DNA from: QHXW01 sp035297145
GTDB lineage: Bacteria; Acidobacteriota; Terriglobia; Bryobacterales; Bryobacteraceae
Reading direction: 5' to 3'
Assembly (NCBI GenBank): GCA_035297145.1
Contig: DATGZN010000070.1
Span: 1 to 28,934, forward strand
DNA length: 28,934 nucleotides
Notes under the pieces: model-generated
Told to the model about the DNA's origin: nothing
Database searches by the model: none
The model's input: only the letters and a program-made list of their open reading frames with translations
Part shown: piece by piece, positions 1 through 8,073 of the stretch
How the letters are laid out: every line of letters begins with the position of its first letter
Numbering within the stretch: the stretch's first letter is position 1
Program-made: the position numbers and the translations under genes

Positions 1-442
1 TGCGTTTCTCATTGGGAGCGTATCGCATCCCGCCGAGGGACCGGCCTTCTCATTCCATCTAATTCTGCGTTGATCGACGGCGCGGAACATCGATCGATAG
101 ATGTAGCGCAGGGACACGCGCCGTTTGCGGGTACCTGCGGCTGTGAGGCAGGCACGTGAGAAAAGCCGCGGGTATCCCGCCAACCCCGCGGTATCCCCAC
201 GCTACAGGAATGGGTGGTTAACGCGGACACGACCGCTGCCAGAATCAACGCACTCTTGGCGCACTACCCACTGATCGAACCGATAGGCGGCAAACTGTAA
301 ACGCAGTGGGCAGTCGGCCGAACTTCACCGGATCGCGGATGCGCCCTACAAGCCTGGTCAAGGTATAGCGAGTGCACGCTGGCGATGTGTTGGTGGCAAA
401 GGGTGCTTTTTGGTGGGGCAATGGAATAGCCTGATGAGATAG
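1..442. other. Left-edge region without a convincing gene
   Basis: No reading frame here has a recognisable product. A short open plus-strand frame from about 160 to the TAA at 298-300 ends in a protein-like stretch (LAHYPLIEPIGGKL) but has no start codon or matching upstream part; it could be the 3' remnant of a lost gene, which I cannot name. The minus-strand frame at 9-248 has the arginine/proline-rich look of a shadow frame. No RNA gene, repeat or terminator was recognised. Confidence 0.4.
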
Positions 443-480
443 TTGATTATATTCTTAAAATCGAATATTCTTGATAGTGG
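443..480 (+). promoter_or_regulatory. Promoter and probable auto-operator of the arsR-dab operon
   Basis: TTGATT at 443-448 and TATTCT at 466-471 are separated by 17 bases, a fair sigma-70 promoter in an island of AT-rich sequence. The octamer ATATTCTT occurs twice in direct orientation (449-456 and 465-472), and GAATATTC at 463-470 is a perfect palindrome. These lie on the spacer and -10 box, where an ArsR-family dimer would repress. The predicted transcript start, about 478, is only a few bases before the ATG at 481, so the first mRNA may be leaderless. Inferred from sequence only. Confidence 0.5.
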
Positions 481-819
481 ATGCAAAATCTTCTCCGGTC
501 GTACAAAGCTGGCGTATTCCAGGCACTCGGCCACCCGACCCGGATTGCCATTGTGGAATTGTTGCGCGATGGCGAGCTTTCGGCCGGGGTCATCCAAGAG
601 CGCCTTGGCATTGAACAAGCCAATGTTTCCCAACATCTGGCAATCCTGCGAAACAGGCAGATTCTAACCAACCGAAAGGAAGGCAATCAGGTCTTCTACT
701 CTCTCCGCAACCCCGTCCTTGTGGAGGTGCTGGATATCATGCGGCGTTATTTCCAGACCAATCTGAAGGAAGCCGTGCAAATGCTGGGTGAAATCAAAGT
801 AGAGCGGAGGGGGCGATGA
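481..819 (+). CDS. ArsR-family winged-helix transcriptional regulator
   Basis: A 112-residue protein of the size usual for ArsR/SmtB repressors, which bind DNA as dimers and release it on sensing a metal or redox/thiol signal. It begins with a typical ArsR opening (SYKAGVFQALGHPTRIAIVE, residues 7-26), followed by the recognition-helix region (EQANVSQHLAILRNRQIL) and a beta-wing with RKEGNQVFYSL. The ELCVCDL metal-binding motif of classical ArsR is absent (it reads ELLRDGELSAG), and the protein contains no cysteine, so the inducer is not obvious. The ATG at 481 has no Shine-Dalgarno sequence but fits the family start and a possibly leaderless mRNA. Its stop overlaps the start of the next small ORF, placing it first in the inorganic-carbon operon, which it probably regulates together with itself. 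Confidence 0.88.
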   Translation: MQNLLRSYKAGVFQALGHPTRIAIVELLRDGELSAGVIQERLGIEQANVSQHLAILRNRQILTNRKEGNQVFYSLRNPVLVEVLDIMRRYFQTNLKEAVQMLGEIKVERRGR

Positions 820-950
820 ACCGCCACGCCGGCAGATCGGGCGAAGTCGCAGCGCGAATGGGAGCTCGACCGGATGGGAGGTTTCAGAAGGAAGCTATGG
901 CGGAACGTGAACGGATGCACCCCCAACGGCATGAGGCGTTACCGGTTTGA
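816..950 (+). CDS. Small 44-residue ORF linking arsR and dabA
   Basis: This frame is 44 codons long. Its ATG (816-818) overlaps the arsR stop as ATGA and is preceded by GGAGG at 806-810 with ideal 5-base spacing. Its stop TGA (948-950) overlaps the TTG start of dabA (947-949) as TTGA. The predicted peptide is basic and hydrophilic, rich in Arg, Glu and His, starting MNRHAGRSGE and ending RHEALPV, with no membrane segment or cysteine. I do not recognise a family. It fills the whole arsR-dabA gap, so translation would run unbroken from the regulator into dabA. It may be a real accessory peptide or only a coupling leader; the strong ribosome site and double overlap make translation likely. Confidence 0.6.
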   Translation: MNRHAGRSGEVAARMGARPDGRFQKEAMAERERMHPQRHEALPV

Positions 951-3757
951 TCAACGGTGATCATTCGCTGCGATCGCGACCGGACAAATTGCGCCGGGCG
1001 GTCGAACACGCCGCGCACATGCTTCCGATCCAGGGTCCCATCGGTGTGTTCGTCCACCACAATACGCTGCACGCCTTCGAGGAGCGGCCTTTCGAACAGG
1101 CTGTGATCGAGGCCTCAAATCTGTTCGGCGCCGAACCGTACATGGCTGAAGCGGCATACCGGTCCGAGTTGGCGCGCGGGCGCATCCGCGTAGAGGACAT
1201 CGACGCAGTGCTCGACAGCGAGCCGGATGCTATAGTCTTCCCACGGCTGACCCGGCGTTCACTTCGCCGTGCGATGATCACACCGGGCGTTCGTGAGTTT
1301 GATGCCGCCACGGTCCTCTGGCGCACCGAGCAGGGCGACTTGGCTCGAGACTTCCGCCAGGCTGCGCTACGCGCGTTGTTCGACGCGTGTCTTGCCCGAA
1401 CCGTCGCTCACGAGGAAGAACCTGCGGATACGCGTCCAGTGGACGAGGTGATTCATCCGTGGCTGATCCGGTTGTGCTCGGTATTTCTGGACCAAGGCAT
1501 GGCTTATTGGCCCATGCCGCACCGCGAGAGGGGATTCTACGCGAGCGTCCGCGCGGTACTTGCGCGCCCTGGCGGCATTTTTCCGCAGTACCTGGGGGGA
1601 TTGGACGACGAGTTCGCACGGCAAGAGTACTTTTCGTTCTCATCTACGGACGCCGTGCTCGACTACCTCGATACCCAACATTTTCGTGAAACCGACTGGG
1701 AAAGCGTCCTTCAGTCCGAGTTGCTCGCGCTGCCCGGCTGGGCAGGGTTGATGCGTAAGCTTGAGGAAGACCCCAGCTTGGCTCCACACGAAAGCGTGCC
1801 CTGTTCTGTGATGGACTTCCTGGCCGTGCGGCTCACCATGGCCCGCGTGGCCTCGCGTATGGGAGCCGCCGAGACCGTCCCGCAGGAGAGCCCGCTCAAG
1901 ACCCAGCAAAAACGGCGTCTCAGCCGTGCCGCCCGCGCCTATGACGCAGCGCGAGTCGTCTCGCTCTCAGCCGACGAGGTCACCCGGCTTTCCGACTCTC
2001 AGTGGGCGTCATTCGCAAGCGAAGTAAAGAGCTGTAATGGACTCGAGCGCCGCCGCATCCTCCATCTGGCCTATGAACGCTGGCACGAACGCGAGATTCT
2101 GCGAGGGTTGGCGAGCCATCGGCAGAACCGGGGCTTGCATGAACTCGAGACCAGGCCTGCCGCCCAGGTGTTCTTCTGCATCGACGAGCGAGAGGAATCG
2201 TTGCGCCGCGCGCTCGAGGAAACGGACCCGGAAGTCGAGACGTTCAGTGCGGCTGGTTACTTTGGCGTGGCCGTCGACTATAAGGGAATCGACGATTCGC
2301 ACGGCGCTGCTTTCTGTCCGGTGGTGGTCAAGCCCCAGCACGCGGTATTCGAACAACCCAGGGCTGGGGACCGCGAACTGCTGGACCGACGACGTTTCCG
2401 CCGGCGATTTCTGGGACTAATGACTCGGAGTTCGTTCCTATCGTCGCGCACGCTGGTGCGCGGTTGGATCTCGACCAGTGCTCTGGGATTGCTCTCGGCT
2501 GTTCCCCTGATTGGCCATCTGCTCGCGCCCAGGCGCTACGCGCAACTGCGCGAATGGCTGAATTGGGCGTTCCTGCCCGAGCCGCGCACGGAGCTCACGT
2601 TGATGCGCGACACTGCCCAATCGCACGGCGCCATTACTGGTTTATTGACGGGATTCGCGACCTTGGAGAAGGCCGAAAGAGTGGCAAGCGTTCTTGGTCC
2701 AGCGGGCTTGACAGGTCGCTTCGCGCGCCTTGTGGTAGTCCTCGGGCACGGATCGAGCAGTTTGAACAACCCGCACGAATCGGCGCATGACTGCGGAGCT
2801 TGCGGAGGCCGTCGCGGCGGGCCCAACGCGCGGCTTTTTGCCGGCATGGCGAACCGTGTCGAGGTACGCGACCTGCTGCGCGAGCGCGGCATCGACATTC
2901 CCCCGCACACCTGGTTCATCGGCGGCTATCATGACACGTGCAGCGATGACGTGGAACTCTACGACCTCGATGATGTTCCGACTACCCACCGGGCCGACCT
3001 GGAGCGCACGCGCGAGTCGCTCGAAAAGGCCAGGGCGCGGAATGCTCATGAGCGCTCGCGACGATTCGAATCTTGCCCGCCTAACTTGTCGACGGATGCC
3101 GCGCTTCGCCATGCAGAGGAGCGTAGTGAGCACCTGGCGCAGCCGCGCCCCGAATATGGGCATTGCACCAATGCCGTCTGCATCGTGGGGCGGCGCGCTC
3201 TGACGCGGGGATTGTTCCTCGACCGCCGGGCGTTTCTGGCTTCTTATGACGCTGGCCAAGATCCGGCCGACGAGAGCCTTGCAAAAGTAATGGCCGCTGT
3301 GGTTCCCGTTTGCGCGGGAATTAGCCTCGAATATTACTTCTCCTTTGTTGACAATGATCGCTACGGGTGTGGCACCAAACTCCCACACAACGTCGCGGGC
3401 CTCGTCGGCGTGATGGATGGTCATGCCAGCGACCTGCGAACCGGCTTGCCATGGCAGATGGTGGAGATCCACGAGCCGATGCGGATGCTGTTCGTGATCG
3501 AGACGACTCCGGAACGACTCATGAAGGTCGTAGATGCGAGTCCTTCGCTGAAGAACTTAGTTACCAATCGCTGGATACGCTTGGCGACGATCGACCCCGA
3601 AACGGGGCGTGCATACGCTCGCAGGGATCGCGATTTTGAGGAGATCGATGGACCGATGGAACGTCTGCCGGTGGCCCTCTCCTCCGCCGAATGGTATAGG
3701 GGCAAACACCAGCATCTCCCGATGGCCTGGATTCAGGCGGAATCAGGAGGCCGATAA
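947..3757 (+). CDS. dabA: DabA, inorganic-carbon pump catalytic subunit (DUF2309/UPF0753)
   Basis: A 936-residue soluble protein of the DabA family. With the membrane subunit DabB it is proposed to hydrate CO2 to bicarbonate in one direction, driven by cation flow, so that bicarbonate accumulates in the cytoplasm. The beta-carbonic-anhydrase-like zinc ligands are all visible: Cys411 and Asp413 in FFCIDERE, His601 in LGHGSSSLNN and Cys616 in HDCGACGG; the Cys-x-Asp and 15-residue His-to-Cys spacings match the characterised Halothiobacillus protein. The N-terminal HHNTLHAFE motif and the EYYFSFVDN block near residue 795 are also typical. TTG at 947 is the only start compatible with the in-frame stop at 932-934; GAGG at 933-936 is the likely ribosome site and the start overlaps the preceding small ORF. 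dabB follows two bases after the stop. An organism with no carboxysome could use it for anaplerosis. Confidence 0.93.
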   Translation: MINGDHSLRSRPDKLRRAVEHAAHMLPIQGPIGVFVHHNTLHAFEERPFEQAVIEASNLFGAEPYMAEAAYRSELARGRIRVEDIDAVLDSEPDAIVFPRLTRRSLRRAMITPGVREFDAATVLWRTEQGDLARDFRQAALRALFDACLARTVAHEEEPADTRPVDEVIHPWLIRLCSVFLDQGMAYWPMPHRERGFYASVRAVLARPGGIFPQYLGGLDDEFARQEYFSFSSTDAVLDYLDTQHFRETDWESVLQSELLALPGWAGLMRKLEEDPSLAPHESVPCSVMDFLAVRLTMARVASRMGAAETVPQESPLKTQQKRRLSRAARAYDAARVVSLSADEVTRLSDSQWASFASEVKSCNGLERRRILHLAYERWHEREILRGLASHRQNRGLHELETRPAAQVFFCIDEREESLRRALEETDPEVETFSAAGYFGVAVDYKGIDDSHGAAFCPVVVKPQHAVFEQPRAGDRELLDRRRFRRRFLGLMTRSSFLSSRTLVRGWISTSALGLLSAVPLIGHLLAPRRYAQLREWLNWAFLPEPRTELTLMRDTAQSHGAITGLLTGFATLEKAERVASVLGPAGLTGRFARLVVVLGHGSSSLNNPHESAHDCGACGGRRGGPNARLFAGMANRVEVRDLLRERGIDIPPHTWFIGGYHDTCSDDVELYDLDDVPTTHRADLERTRESLEKARARNAHERSRRFESCPPNLSTDAALRHAEERSEHLAQPRPEYGHCTNAVCIVGRRALTRGLFLDRRAFLASYDAGQDPADESLAKVMAAVVPVCAGISLEYYFSFVDNDRYGCGTKLPHNVAGLVGVMDGHASDLRTGLPWQMVEIHEPMRMLFVIETTPERLMKVVDASPSLKNLVTNRWIRLATIDPETGRAYARRDRDFEEIDGPMERLPVALSSAEWYRGKHQHLPMAWIQAESGGR

Positions 3758-3759
3758 CA

Positions 3760-5106
3760 GTGGACTCTTGGCAAGCTCTGCTGGTGTTCGTGGTGCTGGC
3801 GCCGGGCGTGGTCTTCGGCGTGTTGGCACTACTGTGGCTGGCGGGCTACGTACCGGCCGAGCGCATTATTTCCAGAATCACTGGGGTGACGTTTTCCGCC
3901 TCCATGATGGCGCTGGCCGCGATTGTCTGGAGGCTCGCACTGCCGGGCGCTCCGGCAGTGGCGGTTACCTTCGGCAACTGGTTCACGGTGCAGGACTATC
4001 ACTTTCCGCTCGTCCTCCTCGCCGACCGGCTCTCCCTTCCGTTCTTGGGCATGACCGTGGTGTTGTCGGGATTGATTGGACAATTCTCGGCGACCTACCT
4101 GCATCGGGAGCGCGGATTCCTCCGGTTCTTCCTGCTGCTGCATCTGTTTGCATTCGGATCTTTGCTCGCGTTCAGTGCCGGTTCGTTCGATCTGCTGGTG
4201 GCGGGATGGGAGATTGTGGGTATCACCTCCGTACTGCTGATTGCTTTTTTCCAGCAGCGCACGCCTCCGGTCGAAAACGGGCTCCGCGTCTTCGCGGTGT
4301 ATCGCGCCTGCGATATCGGCTTACTGGTGGGCGTGTTCGTCATGCATCATTGGGCTGGAACCGCTTCGTTTGATCATGGTCTTTCCGTGTTGACCGGTGC
4401 GCAGTCGACCATCGTCTGCCTGCTTCTGCTGCTTGCAGCCGCCGGAAAGGCGGCGCAGGTCCCATTCTCCGGATGGCTGCCGCGCGCCATGGAAGGTCCG
4501 ACGCCATCCAGCGCCATCTTTTACGGAGCAATCTCGATTCACGCGGGCGCGTATCTCCTGCTTCGGGTGCAGCCCATGCTCGCGCATTCTGTATTGGCTT
4601 CGACTCTGGTGGTGGCGATCGGTCTGGCGACGGCCATTCACGGCACCATGGTTGGCCGAGCCACCGCCGATGCCAAAACGTCGCTCGCCTACGCCTCATT
4701 GACGCAGGTGGGTGTAGTTTTTGTGGAGATCGGAATGGGCTGGAAAGCGGTCGCAGTGGCGCACATCCTGGGGCACGCTACCGTCCGGACGCTGCAGTTT
4801 CTGCGTGCGCCGTCGATGCTCCACGACTATCACCAGATGCACTCCGCCATCGGCGGCACACTCTCGCCGACTGGCCAGCATTTCGAGGACCTGTTTTCGG
4901 AGAGCGTGCGGTTGTGGCTGTACCGGTGGTCGCTCGATCGCGGCCATTTGGACACAATCCTCGATCGTTGGGTGATTCATCCGCTGATACAGCTGTCCAG
5001 GCTCTTCGCAAAACTTGACAACCTGGGCATTGACCGGCAGCAGGAGCCGCGGGAAGAAGCGCCGGTCTCCATTCACACTGCTGCCAGTCCAGGGAACATC
5101 GGATGA
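3760..5106 (+). CDS. dabB: DabB, NuoL-like proton-conducting subunit of the inorganic-carbon pump
   Basis: A 448-residue polytopic membrane protein of the NuoL/MrpA antiporter-like family, the presumed cation channel that powers DabA. The trans-membrane-5 glutamate is kept (Glu151 in AGWEIVGITSVLLI), as are the central lysine in GKAAQVPFSGWLP (Lys230) and GPTPSSAIFYGAISIHAGAY. A later Lys306 stands in KTSLAYASLTQVG. It is much shorter than NuoL (about 610 residues) and lacks its long C-terminal lateral helix, as expected of DabB; the last 90 residues are a hydrophilic cytoplasmic tail with DRWVIHPLIQLSR. GTG at 3760 is preceded by a perfect AGGAGG (3745-3750). The stop overlaps the next ATG (5103) as ATGA, so the two membrane subunits are translationally coupled. 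Confidence 0.92.
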   Translation: MDSWQALLVFVVLAPGVVFGVLALLWLAGYVPAERIISRITGVTFSASMMALAAIVWRLALPGAPAVAVTFGNWFTVQDYHFPLVLLADRLSLPFLGMTVVLSGLIGQFSATYLHRERGFLRFFLLLHLFAFGSLLAFSAGSFDLLVAGWEIVGITSVLLIAFFQQRTPPVENGLRVFAVYRACDIGLLVGVFVMHHWAGTASFDHGLSVLTGAQSTIVCLLLLLAAAGKAAQVPFSGWLPRAMEGPTPSSAIFYGAISIHAGAYLLLRVQPMLAHSVLASTLVVAIGLATAIHGTMVGRATADAKTSLAYASLTQVGVVFVEIGMGWKAVAVAHILGHATVRTLQFLRAPSMLHDYHQMHSAIGGTLSPTGQHFEDLFSESVRLWLYRWSLDRGHLDTILDRWVIHPLIQLSRLFAKLDNLGIDRQQEPREEAPVSIHTAASPGNIG

Positions 5107-6476
5107 CCGGCCTACCCTGGATTCTTACTACCGTCGCGGTGGGAATTCCCTGGCTGGCCGGAATGCTCACGGCGGTGGCCCGGCGGCACGCCCGCGTCAT
5201 CGGTTTTGTCGCAGCGCTGGTGTCGGTGGTGGCGAGCGCATTTCTGCTACAGGCCGTGCCGGCTAGAGAATCGCTGAACGAAGCACTAATGCTCCTGTTC
5301 TCGTGCCTCACGCTGGGAGCAACGCTGGTGATTCCGCAGCGCGACTGCAACGCCGCCACGATTGGCGGAATTCTCTTCCTTCTGGGCTCCACGCTACTGG
5401 CCTACTCAACCAACGACCTGCGGATTCTGCTCGCCGCATGGGTATTGTCCACCGTTCCCTTCTTTGCGAAGCACTGGTTCAGCGCGCGCTCATGGCGCCC
5501 CCGCCTCGGCCTGCTGCTTTCAAGCATCGCTTTGGCACTTGCGATAGCGCTTATTGCGGCACAGGGGCACGCCATGTCGATTGCCCGCTTGCGGGGCCGA
5601 AGCCCCGGAGGGATCGCCGTTTTCGGACTCCTGGTCGTGGCCGTAATGTTCCGGAAAGGCATCTTGCCGGCTCATGCCTGGGTGGCGGATGCCGCCGAAA
5701 GCGGTGCTCCGATTCCCACTGCACTTCTGCTGAACGGCCACTTCGGCGCAATGCTTGTGGCCAAACTGATTATGCCGCTGTTTCCGTATAAGTCGCGGGA
5801 TTTGTTCCCGGTGCTCTCGTATCTCGCGCTCGCCACCGCGCTCTACGTGGCCATCCGGGCCATCACGGAGAATTCACCTCGCCGGCTGCTGGCTTTCATC
5901 GCGCTCAGCCAGTCGGCGTCCATTTTGGCGGGGCTAGAGAGCCGGACTGCGGAAGGAATCACCGGAGCTCTTGTGCACTGGTTTGTCGTAACCACATCCA
6001 CCATGGGGCTCTTCGGGATCCTGCGTCTGCTCGAGGTTCGCTTCGGTGAGAACCTGACAGCCAGCCGGCATCTTGGTTTGGGGGAGCACGCACCTAGGCT
6101 GGCTGTTTTCTTCATCGTGTTTGGCCTCGCACTGGTGGGTTTGCCTGGCACGCTGAGCTTCTGTTCGCAAGATCTTCTGATATATGGAACATTAGCCTCG
6201 CACCCGCAAACCGGACTATTGCTACCGATCGCTACTGCGATAAATGCGGTAAGCATTTTCAGGTTGTTTTCGCGGCTGTTCCTGGGCAAACGCAGGACGG
6301 GTTTCACCGTGATGGCGGATGCCCTGCCGAGGGAGCGGTGGATTCTAACCGCGGGCGTCTTGTTCGTGGTTTTAGGAGGATTGTTCCCCAGCGCCATTGT
6401 AGCCCTGCGGTCGGCGGAGGCGAAGGCGGTCGAGCATGCGATTTACTCGCCCGATGGAGCCCGATCGGGCGTGTAG
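5103..6476 (+). CDS. Second NuoM/NuoL-like membrane subunit of the dab operon
   Basis: A 457-residue polytopic protein of the proton-conducting transporter family (Proton_antipo_M type), third membrane-linked gene of the operon. The half-channel block is recognisable as RKGILPAHAWVADAAESGAP (residues 184-203) and the second-half block as GLPGTLSFCSQDLLI (346-360). Two residues usual in NuoM are changed: the helix-5 glutamate, expected in a W-E pair, is Val114 in AAWVLSTVPFF, and the glutamate after LPGT is Gln356. It could be a structural partner of DabB, a modified ion path, or a dimerisation subunit. Its ATG overlaps the dabB stop (ATGA), so co-expression with DabA and DabB is nearly certain. 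I give no symbol because a two-subunit DabAB pump does not require it. Confidence 0.82.
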   Translation: MTGLPWILTTVAVGIPWLAGMLTAVARRHARVIGFVAALVSVVASAFLLQAVPARESLNEALMLLFSCLTLGATLVIPQRDCNAATIGGILFLLGSTLLAYSTNDLRILLAAWVLSTVPFFAKHWFSARSWRPRLGLLLSSIALALAIALIAAQGHAMSIARLRGRSPGGIAVFGLLVVAVMFRKGILPAHAWVADAAESGAPIPTALLLNGHFGAMLVAKLIMPLFPYKSRDLFPVLSYLALATALYVAIRAITENSPRRLLAFIALSQSASILAGLESRTAEGITGALVHWFVVTTSTMGLFGILRLLEVRFGENLTASRHLGLGEHAPRLAVFFIVFGLALVGLPGTLSFCSQDLLIYGTLASHPQTGLLLPIATAINAVSIFRLFSRLFLGKRRTGFTVMADALPRERWILTAGVLFVVLGGLFPSAIVALRSAEAKAVEHAIYSPDGARSGV

Positions 6477-6744
6477 CCGCAAATCGCGCGTCGAGTCCAC
6501 CACCGGCTTCGTCCCGTCGGGCCACGGATCGTAAGCCGACACGGTCTCAAATGACTTACGGCCGATGACTATGGTATCCACAGGGGCGATGAACGCGTCG
6601 TATCCGTCGCTCGCCGTGGCCGGGAGGTAGCCAATCGAGAGCGCCGTTCTCGCGAGCAATGAAACCATCGAGGCTGGTCGCGATGAAGACGGATGATTTC
6701 GTATCGCGCTCCGCGTGGAACGAGATATCAAGAAGACCAAACAT
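6477..6744 (-). pseudogene. Broken dihydrofolate-reductase-family (RibD C-terminal) gene fragment
   Basis: On the minus strand, one frame encodes SSVFIATSLDGFIARENGAL followed by DWL (up to about 6620) and another continues with DGYDAFIAPVDTIVIGRKSF and an ETV..DPWPDGTKPVV stretch. Together they match the N-terminal half of stand-alone dihydrofolate-reductase-like proteins (YyaP/YwjB type, about 180 residues), including the SLDGFIA and IGRKSFE motifs. A single-base indel near 6612-6630 breaks the frame, and the C-terminal half is missing: homology stops at the stop codon of the dab operon. It should not make a working enzyme. Confidence 0.75.
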
Positions 6745-6798
6745 TTTGGGGCCGCGAATGAACGCGAATGCGCGCGAATTTCTGACACAATGTCAGGC

Positions 6799-8073
6799 AT
6801 GCGAATATCAGCTCTCTGCGCGATGCTTTGTGTTGCGGCCGGATTGTCCGCCGCGACGCTGGACGGCGTCTGGGAATTCACCATCACGCGGTTCGGCGAG
6901 CCTGACTACGGCCGGGCAACCTTCAAAACGAGCGGGGACAAGCTCACGGGGCAGTCCGACGAATTGACGGTCGATGGAACGGTCGCGGGTGACACGGTCA
7001 CGTTCGCGGCGCGAGAGAAGGACGGTAAGGTGTTCGGGGAGTTCAAGGGCACACTGCTCGAAGGCGTGCTGGTGGGCACTGCCAAGTTCGGCGACGAAGC
7101 CGCCAGTTGGACAGCGCAACGTCCGGCGGAGCGGCCGGCGGGCGCGCTCAAGGCACACCGCTTCTTCACGCGCACTTATCACCGGCAGTTTTCGAGCGCC
7201 ATTCCGCCGGTGCTGCATATTTTCCCTGGGGACAGCGTGAGCACCTCGACGGTGGATGCCGGCGGTGTGGATGCGCACGGAACACGAAGATCGGCGGGAG
7301 GGAATCCACTGACTGGGCCGTTCTATGTGGAAGATGCCTGGCCGGGCGACACGCTGGTAGTGCGATTCACGCGCATCCGCCTGAATCGTGATTCGGCCAT
7401 ACACAGCGAAGGTATCGTCGGCAGCGCTTTCGACCCTTACTACTTGCGGGACCTGAAGCGGGTGGAAGGATTCGATAGCAACTGGAAACTGGATCGTGAG
7501 CGTGGCGTGGCGATGCTGAAGAATCCCACCGAGAAGCTGAAGAACCTTGCGGTGCCGGTGGCGCCGATGCTGGGGTGCGTGGGGGTGGCGCCGCCGGGCG
7601 ATCAATCGTTCCAGTCAGGACATCTCGGCAGCTTCGGCGGCAACATGGATTACAACCAGATCCGCGAGGGTGTCACGCTTTATCTGCCTGTCTACCATCC
7701 GGGCGCGCTGCTGTTCGTGGGGGACGGCCACGCCGTTCAAGGCGACGGCGAACTGACCGGCAACGCGCTGGAAACGTCGATGGACGTGGAGTTCACGGTG
7801 GATGTGGTGCCGGGGCAATCGCTGGACATGCCGCGGGCGGAGAACGGAGAGTACCTCATGGCGCTGGGAATTGGCGGCTCGCTGATGGAGGCGCTGCAGG
7901 CCGCCACGACAAACCTGGCGCAGTGGCTGGAGCGCGACTACAAATTGAATGGCCCCGAAGTGGCGATGGTGCTGGGGACGTCGATGCGTTACGACATCGC
8001 GGAGATCGTGGACGGGCAGTTAAATATGGCGGCCAAGGTGCCGAAGAGTGTTCTTTCCCAACTCCGGCAATAA
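6799..8073 (+). CDS. Exported acetamidase/formamidase-family protein
   Basis: A signal peptide (MRISALCAMLCVAAGLSAA) leads a beta-rich N-terminal domain of about 90 residues (LDGVWEFTITRF...), then a full FmdA/AmdA acetamidase-formamidase domain. Family hallmarks include GDSVSTSTVDAGGVDAHG, TGPFYVEDAWPGDTL, APMLGCVGVAPPG, HLGSFGGNMDYNQIREGVTL and HPGALLFVGDGHAVQGDGE, carrying the conserved Asp/His metal site. Members hydrolyse short amides to ammonia and acid; here the enzyme would act in the periplasm. The frame is open back to 6715, but the signal peptide fixes the start at 6799 (or 6790); neither has a strong ribosome site. The N-terminal sandwich domain is an addition to the usual cytoplasmic enzyme. 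The substrate is not predictable. Confidence 0.88.
   Translation: MRISALCAMLCVAAGLSAATLDGVWEFTITRFGEPDYGRATFKTSGDKLTGQSDELTVDGTVAGDTVTFAAREKDGKVFGEFKGTLLEGVLVGTAKFGDEAASWTAQRPAERPAGALKAHRFFTRTYHRQFSSAIPPVLHIFPGDSVSTSTVDAGGVDAHGTRRSAGGNPLTGPFYVEDAWPGDTLVVRFTRIRLNRDSAIHSEGIVGSAFDPYYLRDLKRVEGFDSNWKLDRERGVAMLKNPTEKLKNLAVPVAPMLGCVGVAPPGDQSFQSGHLGSFGGNMDYNQIREGVTLYLPVYHPGALLFVGDGHAVQGDGELTGNALETSMDVEFTVDVVPGQSLDMPRAENGEYLMALGIGGSLMEALQAATTNLAQWLERDYKLNGPEVAMVLGTSMRYDIAEIVDGQLNMAAKVPKSVLSQLRQ

Noticed and set aside
2642..3472. 276-codon minus-strand frame inside dabA
   Set aside because: DabA is conserved across this stretch, including two zinc ligands; the antisense frame shows no motif.
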